Shown here piece after piece: positions 56,525 through 64,000 of a DNA stretch of 64,000 bases. The DNA comes from Crotalaria pallida. Its lineage: Eukaryota > Streptophyta > Magnoliopsida > Fabales > Fabaceae. Position numbers and translations under genes: made by a program. The notes beneath the pieces were generated by a model. The model was not told where the DNA came from, searched no databases, and was given only the letters and a program-made list of their open reading frames with translations. How positions within the stretch are numbered: position 1 is the stretch's first letter; each line of letters opens with the position of its first letter. The stretch covers positions 67,814,501 through 67,878,500 of the forward strand of contig CM075651.1 of NCBI GenBank assembly GCA_037953625.1. The letters are read 5' to 3'.

Positions 56525-59404
56525 TGTAACACCTAGGATTTTTACCCTTAGAACCCCGCAATTAAAAACGAGAATTTGAAATTCCTTTTTAATTTAATAA
56601 AAATCACCCGTTAAACGGACGAAGTTTTGTTTGTTTTTCGGATTATTCCATAATTCAACCTGTGGTACACAATTTCAAGTCTACAACCAGTAGCCAGCAG
56701 GGCTTTAGATTATATATATATATAAATCATATCAAGGCCCAATGGGCTCCAAATATAGCAGTGGCATCAAATATTCAGAGTGTTAGCGAAAATACTAAGT
56801 TTGAGTATCAAAACCAAAACATATAACTTTATCAAAGCAAAACATCCTAAGCCTCACTCAAAAATATATATAATAAATTTACATCAAAATAATATAGGAG
56901 GCTTAGGTCCATAATATACTCTAAATCCCATAACAACCCGACTCTCCCTGTAAGGGAAAGTAATCCTGCTCGGCCGGGGGCTGTGCCAGCTCAATCTCCA
57001 TACCTGAAAAATGTTAAGGGAGTGAGCATTGCACATGAAATAGAAAGCAGTCTCTAACTAGACATAACAACCCACTAGGTCAAACACCACTAGCAAATAA
57101 AGCATACCATCACATATAGCATACCATACTCATTTCATTATTTCCATAATTCATTTTTCATTCCAAATTTCCATGTTCATTCTTCCATTCGAATTCCATT
57201 TCATTTACTTCTTATTCTTTTTACTTTCTATTTATTCAGGTACATCACCTCAAACCAGAGGCCAATTGTACAAGTCTCATTCAACACATTTATCACCTCA
57301 AAGTAGAGGCCCTCATACTTTTCCTTATTTAAATTATGTGTCCCTCATGTCAGAGTTCAACACTCCAATTTATTAATTCACTGTGTGTCTCTCAGGTCAG
57401 AGGTCAACACACTAATACTTTATTTCATTCGGTGTCCCTCAGGTCAGAGGTCAACACTCATTCACTTTATTTCATTTTGTGTCCCTCAGGTCAGAGGTCA
57501 AAAAACATTCATTTTAATTCATTTGGTGTCCCTCAGGTCAGAGGTCAACACTCTTTCACTGTATATCATTCTGTGTCCCTCAGGTCAGACGTCAACACAT
57601 ATTCACTTTATATCATTTCGTGTCCCTCAGGTCAGAGGTCAACACATTATCATCATTTTCATTATAAACACTTCATTACAATTCAAGGAACATCACCTCA
57701 AGCCAGAGGCCAAGGTATACCACATTCTCAATGTTCGACACCTCAATTCAGAGGCCAAATGAATTATTCACTTTCTTGTTCAATCAATCATAACACATTT
57801 AGTCATAGGTACACATATTTATAGTTTCCCATTCATAACTCATCCATACTCTTCTCCTATGTTAATTACCGAAATCCTATCAAATAGCATTCATGTTCTC
57901 AGTTAAGCATATGCAATACTTTTAAGCATAGTTATACAAATTTATCGTTAGGGATCAAATATACGCAACCGACTCATACTTGCCACATAATTAACATCAT
58001 CGTTTCACATTTAATTTACATGTAATTATTTTATTCCCATTTCCACCTTTATACATATTTAACATTTAGTGTACAAATATATTCAACCAAAACATACATA
58101 TTATCACCTTCTCATAGTTTTGCTTTAACACCACATATATTCGTTTCCATTCCATTTTCTTCCTATATCAATTTACTCCATAACAGATACATATATTTGC
58201 AATAGCAGTCAATTATCATTAAATACAAAACTTTACAAATAAAATCAATAATCATAGAAATTATTTAGTGCAACTTCACTATCATATTACCCAAATCCTC
58301 TTTTACTTCATTATAATCACTATCCAAGTTTCATTTATCAAATATTTCATTCTCATATAATTGGGTTTCCTTTTTCTAGTCTTCACATCCAACATCATAC
58401 ATATTTAATTAGTTAGAATTTTATATTCAATAACCTAGGGTTTTATAGTCTAATTTTCTCCCCTAACACATAACCCTAACAAATCATTATATACTAACTA
58501 GAACCCACTCCCTAGAACAGGGCAAAACCCACCCCCTTACCTAAAACACTTGGAGATAAGGTGATTTTACTTGCTCTAAGCTTGAGAGTCTTGCCACCAA
58601 ATGAGTTATGATCCAAAGGAAGAGGGAGGAACCTAATATAAGAGCCATAACAAGAAGAGTTAGCATTTATGCCATAGCCTCTTGCAAAACCTCAAGAAAA
58701 TGTGAAGCTTCCATGGCCTAGAGTTGAAAACCACCATGGAAGGGATGAGAGAGAAAGGGAACTCGAATTAGAGAGAGAAAGAAGAATCCATGGCATTAAA
58801 CACTTACTTGAAGTGAAGAAGGAAGAGATTTGTTGATGGAATGAAGAAATCCCACTTGCTCTTGGTGGATTTGATGATGGAGAATGGAACCCTAGGGGAG
58901 AGAGGAAGAGTGGATCGAACATAGAGAGGAAAACACATGTGGTTCTCTTTTATTTTTTTCCAGGTCTGATCGTGTTAATCGATTAACCCAGTGGTTAATC
59001 ATTAACCCTTGTAAAATGGCAAAAATCAACTTTCAGCCCTTAATCGATTAACCCCCAGGTTAATCGATTAACTCGTGCATTTCAGTTTTTCATGCATTCA
59101 GGCATTAATCGACCTGCTTAGCCTTTCAATACTTTGCACTTCAAAACGCCATAATTTCTTCGTTACCCGTTGGATCTTGCTCAAACTTTAAAGCAAGCTT
59201 CCTCGCATACCCTACTTCATATCCAACGGTGGAATTTATGTTTTGAGCTACGAATCTTGTATTTTAAATTTCCTAAGGTTCTATGCTTAAAGCTTCCCTT
59301 TTACACTCCTACTTACCCAATTTCTCACTTAACTTCACCACTTCTTCTACTCTAAATCTATCACAATATAGATTAAACTAGGAATTGGATTTTGGGATGT
59401 TACA
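56525..59404 (-). repeat. Element D 5' LTR
   Basis: 2880 bp, closely matching 50946-53845 with scattered substitutions and small indels (for example a loss at 59058 and 59108 within the TTAATCGATTAA cluster). Confidence 0.9.
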
Positions 59405-59408
59405 ATCA

Positions 59409-59937
59409 TGTAAGGTTTTCTCCTTAGTCCCACATCGGTCGGTAAGGTGAACGAAGCGTTCCTTATATAGGGCGTGGATACCTTACCTCACGTGGACGCG
59501 TTTTGGAGCTCACTATTAGTGTGAGACCAAGAGCAAAACCGTGAGGGTGAAGGATGCCCAAAGCGAACAATATCCACGTGGCGGTGCGCTGGGCCCTAGT
59601 GCCCAGTACCGTACGGCTGGCTGGGGCTGGGCTGTTACATTTGGTATCAGAGCCAGGGCCGGGTCGGTGTGCCAACGGGGACGTTGGGCCTCCAAGGGGG
59701 GGTGGATGTAAGGTGTTCTCCTTAGTCCCACATCGGCCGGTAAGGTGAACGAAGCGTGCCTTATATAGGGCGTGGATACCTTACCTCACGTGGATGCGTT
59801 TTGGGGCTCACTGTTAGTGTGAGACCAAGGGCAAAACCGTGAGGGTGAAGGATGCCCAAAGCGGACAATATCCACGTGGCGGTGCGCTGGGCCCCAGTGC
59901 CCAGTATCGTATGGCTGGCTGGGGCTGGGCTGTTACA
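59409..59937 (+). mobile_element. TRIM element, 529 bp
   Basis: Two direct 231 bp LTRs (59409-59639 and 59707-59937), both TGTAAGGT...GGGCTGTTACA, flank a 67-base interior. The interior has a primer-binding site TGGTATCAGAGCCAGG (59642-59657) and a polypurine tract AAGGGGGGGTGGA (59694-59706). It has no ORF. This is the textbook layout of a terminal-repeat retrotransposon in miniature. Compared with the rest of the window it is GC-rich. Its left flank (AATCA) and right flank (ACCTA) differ. Confidence 0.9.
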
Positions 59938-59952
59938 ACCTACACTTTTATT

Positions 59953-60907
59953 TGTTGGAAACCAACAAGCGGCCTAACAATCTACTAGAGGGGGGGTGAA
60001 TAGTAGTTGGAAGCAGTAGTACCAATTTTTCGGATAAAACTGAAATGGATCGGATAATGCTTGTTGTTTAAATAAAAAGGCTGACTTTGGGCCGAGCAGA
60101 ATCTGGTAATCGATTATCTAAGCCGACCGCCGATTATCCAAGTCGCGCCACACAAAGATTAGATTTGCTGCGGTTTGCAGCAAGCAATATTCGCGCAAAC
60201 AAGAGTTAAACAAAACCAATTAAAATGATCAATCAAAAACAGAAAGCGGTAAAGAAGAGAGACACAACAGATTTTATACTGGTTCACTCACAAACCTTGT
60301 GAGCTACGTCCAGTCCCCCCGAAAACCTTTAGGGAGCCTTTTAATCAAATCAATTCAATCGGTTACAACAGGAATTACAAGTGAACCTCACTCAACCTAA
60401 CCCTTTCAAGAATGTACCAAACTCTTGAAATCTACCCCGACTTGAAGTGATGGCTGAAGAACCTCTTCAACACTTCCTTCGATGAAACCTTCACCGAACT
60501 GGACAGAGTTCCTTGAAACCTTCAAGAACTCTTCCCTTTCTGCGATTTGCAGTAAGCTTGTAGTAACAATGGCTCCAACCTAAAAACTCAAATATGTATG
60601 ATTTTGAAAGTTTGAGGAACAGTTGAGTGAACGGTTATGAAAGGATTTGCAGAGAATCGATTTGAGCTTGGTTTTCAAAGATGCAACAGTTTCTCTCTCT
60701 AGCTCTTTATCGTTCTCTATTCTGCGTGCTTTCTTTTCTTCTTTGTTTTTGCTTCACTGTGTATATGTATCTTGTTCTATCTTATTCTCTCTTTTTGGAG
60801 AAGAAAAGCCATGCCTTTTATACTAATTTCCAGCACACAGGTAGGACAAAAGAGGAAAATATCTTGGGACACGTCATGTCCTTTCAATGGATCATTCCAG
60901 ATATTTC
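59953..60907. mobile_element. LTR-like fragment, possibly copia
   Basis: It starts TGTTGGAAACCAACA and carries a purine run (CTAGAGGGGGGGTGAATAG) and a stretch around 60270-60320 (TTTTATACTGGTTCACTC, CTACGTCCAGTCCCC) that I associate with plant copia-type LTRs. Two TAATCGATTATC-like words lie near 60110-60140. It is cut on the right by LTR J. Orientation and family are uncertain; no protein is present. Confidence 0.35.
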
Positions 60908-61595
60908 TGTAACGCCCCGTTATTTTTAATACTTTTAGTAAAATAATTAAATGATTTAATACGATGTTTTCAAGATTGAAATGTCGTAATAAAATTTTAA
61001 CTTCATTATTATAATTGAAATATGTATTCTAGTCAAAATAAGTATAAATTTGTTATCATACGTTTTTCAAAAATAAAAGAGTACTTTTATTTAGTTTAAT
61101 TAATATTTTGACGAGGAGCTCAACTGACAAGCCTTAGAGGCATTTTCATAAATAGTTTCTGTGAAAAGATATGTTTAATTTAATATTTTAAACATTTTTG
61201 TAAGTTTTTAAGGCGTTTTGAGACTATTTTATTTTTAGCTCCCAAACTGGTTTTAATATATTACCGGTATAAGTTATATCTAATGACTTATTATTTCTAA
61301 ATTATAAATATTATATTTTATCAAGTTTAACATCAGGATTGAAAAAACATATTTACTTTTGAATTTCAATACTTTTTCTTACGCTATAGCTATTTGTAAG
61401 GACCGATAACTTTATTATTTTTCAATCAGTTTTGATTAGTTAAAAGTACAATATTGTTCTACTTAAATGTATTTTGGTTATAATCCAAAATACTTACACA
61501 CATTAAACCACAAATAAGAACGAAACATAAATAATATATATAATATATTATAATCCCTAAATCTACCTAAAACCTCACCGTAAACCAACAAAAGA

Positions 61596-61632
<37 letters not shown>

Positions 61633-62122
61633 GTGTGGCCCTTAGGCCACCAAGTTAAAAAAAAGTTAAAAAAAATAAAGACTCAAAGACTCACTAGTAG
61701 AAAGAAAAGAGAGAGAGCATGAAAGCCAGAGAGAAAGAAGGACGAGAAACGGAGAAGGTTCGAGAGAGTGTTCAAGATCCAATCGTCCAATCTCAAATCC
61801 TTCTTAGATATATAATCTCCTCAACTCCCTCTACCTATCTATGTAATTTATTTTACGATCCATCAAAATTTTTATTATCCCTATATTTTCAAATAAAGAG
61901 ATGTTTAGGGGAAAAGTGATATATTTTTATTGTATAACGATATATATTTATTATTTTGACAAAAATGAATTTATTTGATATCTTTATAGATATATATGTA
62001 TATATATATATAGTTTTATTGTTGTAATTAGTTTTAACGTGTGCCCTTATTTAGAGCTAGCACGTTATTGTTGATCGTGACCCTCGAGTAAGGCGCGGAT
62101 GTGAAGGTAGTAATGTCTCTAT
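60908..62122 (+). mobile_element. LTR J, left part
   Basis: It begins TGTAACGCCCCG and is interrupted by LTR K at 62123. A (TA)15 run at 61599-61628 and an AG-rich leader (61700-61770) suggest a promoter in plus orientation. The 66-codon ORF at 61719 is in the leader and is not recognised. Confidence 0.55.
61599..61628. repeat. (TA)n microsatellite
   Basis: 15 uninterrupted TA units; it may double as the TATA region of LTR J. Confidence 0.9.
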
Positions 62123-62393
62123 TGTAACACCCCTAATTTTCGTCTCCCGGATAATAAGGAAACTAATAATAAATAAAGTTGTATTATTAATTTATATAAA
62201 TTTTCCAAGTTTATATTCTATATTTAATTAGCCTTGAAATATTAAACTAGGTGAAGGTATTTTTATATGGTGAATATATACAAAAATAAAGATATTGCAT
62301 TTTAGTCCTTGGTTTAGGACTTAAATGTAATATTAGAAAGGTTCTTGGAGGGAAAGGTTTTAAAAGTATTAATTTTTAAATTTTACACCGATC

Positions 62394-62424
62394 TAACCGG
62401 TTAGTAATGCCTTGTAACCGGTTA
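62394..62424. repeat. TAACCGGTTA pair 1 in LTR K
   Basis: Two perfect TAACCGGTTA palindromes 21 bases apart, upstream of the TATA box. Confidence 0.9.
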
Positions 62425-62554
62425 CACGATGAACCCAGAAACTCGGTTAGTGCGTTTTGATGAGTAATCACTTGATTAATCCACGAATTCGCCACGAAAT
62501 CAGCCCAAGATTAGTGGGAAACACGCGTCCTCATGCATGTAAGCTTGATTTCTC

Positions 62555-62563
62555 TATAAAAGG
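62555..62563 (+). promoter_or_regulatory. TATA box of LTR K
   Basis: TATAAAAGG, about 430 bases from the LTR start; an excellent plant TATA match. Confidence 0.65.
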
Positions 62564-63471
62564 ATGAATTGTTGATGGATTTAGGGTTGATTTTCTGAGT
62601 AGAAGGTTGAAGCTCTGTTTTAGGGTTCTTATGTTTGTCTCTGTAATTCTTCTTCGTTTCTGAGTGTTGGAGAGTGAGTGATACACCTTCACAAAGCTTG
62701 AATCAAGGGCTTTGTATTGACATAAAAATCGTGAGCAGAGAGTTCTTGTGTGAGGACGAATCAATCCAAGAAGTTGAAGCTTTGAAGCTGTCAACACTGT
62801 GTCTGTGCTCGTGGAGCTGTCTTTGAGCTTTGATTTAGGTAAGCTCAAGCACTCTTTGAATCTCAAACCACTTTGATTTTCTTGTGCATGTTGCATACAA
62901 CAAGTCCTAACCATTTTCCCCAAATTATATTACCTTTTCATGCACCAAAATCTCTGGTTTTTGAACCCTGTTGAACCTGTGTTGGCTGAGGACAAAGCTT
63001 GAGGTTCTTGTGGATTTCTTGCCAAAGTCAGTGATTTCACTCATAAAATACAACTTAGAGGTATGGGAGAAGTTTACCTTATACTAGATTAAGACTAAAA
63101 TTATGTGTTTTAGGGGTTGAGTCAACAAAGACTCAAAAGAGCATTATGTGAATAGGTTAAAAGGCTTGGAGGCCATTTTTGTGGCTCAATTCTTTTTGAG
63201 CAAGTTTGATAAGTTGCATGCAAGTGATTTTGATGATTGAATCATAATCTAAATGCTTATTATGAGTTTTGTGATATCAAGTTGTGTTTATATTGGTTTA
63301 TATGCAATTTGATACTCTAAATTGAATGCATGCAAAGGAATATGTTTTCTGTGGTTAAACATATTTATTTTAAGGTATGTGACCTCTGGTAATAACTGAA
63401 ATTGGTTAGATTTGAGTATGGTGGAAAATGGTATGTAAAATCCTTTTTTGCAGTGTACATTCTGCATAATC

Positions 63472-63501
63472 TAACCGGTTATTCGAATTCTGTAACCGGT
63501 T
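63472..63501. repeat. TAACCGGTTA pair 2 in LTR K
   Basis: Two perfect TAACCGGTTA palindromes 20 bases apart, mirroring pair 1 but well downstream of the promoter. Confidence 0.9.
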
Positions 63502-63768
63502 AGATATTGTCAGTTTGTAAAGAAAATGAATTTCTGAAATTGGCCCTGTGTTCTTACCATTTTCACTCAAGTCTATAATCTAATTTCATTTGTAATCAAT
63601 CTGAAAACATGTCAATGAGCACTGTTTAATTCAGATTGTAATTGATGGGTCAATGCCTTAATGTAAAGGACAATTTCAAGAGGAAATTATGCTAAATTGG
63701 AATTTGATTGTGATTTAGACTTTTGAATGATGAAACCAGTGGGATTTGAGGTATATAACAAAACTAAG

Positions 63769-64000
63769 TGTAACACCCTAATGAATTCTACCCTTAATTA
63801 CCAAGTATTAAAAATGAGTACTTAAAAATTTATTTTTAGTTTAGTAAAATCACCCGTCAAACGGACGGAGTTTTGTCTGTTTTTCGGACTTTCCAAAATC
63901 TTCAACCTGATAAACACATTTATATGAAATCAACAGGAGCCAGCAGGGCTCAAAGATAAATATATAAGTATCGCATAGTTGCCCCTTGGGCTCAAGTGTA
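63769..64000 (-). mobile_element. LTR L, second D-family LTR (cut by window end)
   Basis: It starts TGTAACACCCTAATG and follows the D LTR end closely (shared ACCCGTCAAACGGACGGAG, then TTTTCGGA and AGCCAGCAGGG). It is the same orientation as D. Only 232 bases are in view. Confidence 0.8.

Larger units (their letters stand above)
50946..59404 (-). mobile_element. Element D, non-autonomous gypsy element (gag only)
   Basis: Two near-identical LTRs (50946-53845 and 56525-59404) enclose a 2.7 kb internal region with a primer-binding site, a broken gag and a polypurine tract but no protease, RT or integrase. The left flank is ACCTA. The base run directly right of the LTR does not repeat it, but ACCTA occurs right after the adjacent TRIM (59938-59942). 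Confidence 0.88.
62123..63768 (+). mobile_element. LTR K, left part
   Basis: It begins TGTAACACCCCTAATTTTCG inside LTR J and is cut on the right by LTR L. A TATA box at 62555-62563 gives plus orientation. Two pairs of TAACCGGTTA lie about 272-302 and 1350-1380 bases from its start. The opposite-strand 130-codon ORF (62531-62923) looks spurious. Confidence 0.65.

Noticed and set aside
62531..62923. 130-codon minus-strand ORF in LTR K
   Set aside because: It is antisense to the TATA box and leader, with no recognisable motif.

Overview
This window looks like heterochromatic nuclear DNA of a flowering plant, most likely a eudicot. It is AT-rich and almost wholly made of LTR retrotransposons nested in one another. 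Primer-binding sites match the plant initiator-Met tRNA (TGGTATCAGAGC) and tRNA-Asp, and the proteins are plant Ty3/gypsy types. I recognise no host protein gene, rRNA, tRNA gene or CRISPR array. Element letters A to L are mine.

Layout. 1-21265: element A, a Ty3/gypsy chromovirus-like element on the minus strand. Its gag-pol is broken (7213-11747) and lies between unusually long composite LTRs (1-7176, running off the window, and 11899-21265). 21266-28789: element E, minus strand, an Athila-like non-autonomous element with two intact ORFs (gag-protease and a plant-transposon-domain protein) and no RT or integrase. A sits in E's 3' LTR. 28790-43703: element C, a decayed minus-strand gypsy element. 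E sits in C's 3' LTR, and a plus-strand solo LTR (G, 34712-39319, TSD ACAAA) splits its gag from its protease. 43704-44831: right part of an LTR (I) that C entered; it carries a small Mutator-type MITE. 45439-48635: solo LTR H (TSD ACTGC). 48636-50945: unclassified DNA with a telomere-like tract and a tandem duplication. 50946-59404: element D, a gag-only non-autonomous gypsy element with two 2.9 kb LTRs. 59409-59937: a 529 bp TRIM. 59953-63768: stacked LTR pieces (a copia-like piece, then J and K). 63769-64000: start of a second D-family LTR (L).

The most interesting signal is inside the LTRs, not the gag-pol genes. Several LTR families with little sequence in common share one plan, read in the sense direction: a promoter; clusters of a family-specific perfect palindrome (ACTCGAGT in C and H, TTAATCGATTAA in D, TAACCGGTTA in K); in C, H, D and A an array of short hairpin units; then a splice-acceptor-like AG|GT followed within 0-2 bases by an ATG and a small ORF, then the LTR 3' end. 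The ORF in H (161 codons) and C (156 codons, one stop) is clearly the same protein: a conserved basic/aromatic N-terminal half, an acidic tail and a shared STGSQW end. G has a possible distant relative with an acidic tail. D and I share a 20-residue peptide at the equivalent place. This looks like an LTR-encoded leader-protein module of plant gypsy elements that I do not know to be described.

Nothing here appears able to transpose by itself: A, C and D have several stop codons or frameshifts, and E lacks polymerase and integrase.
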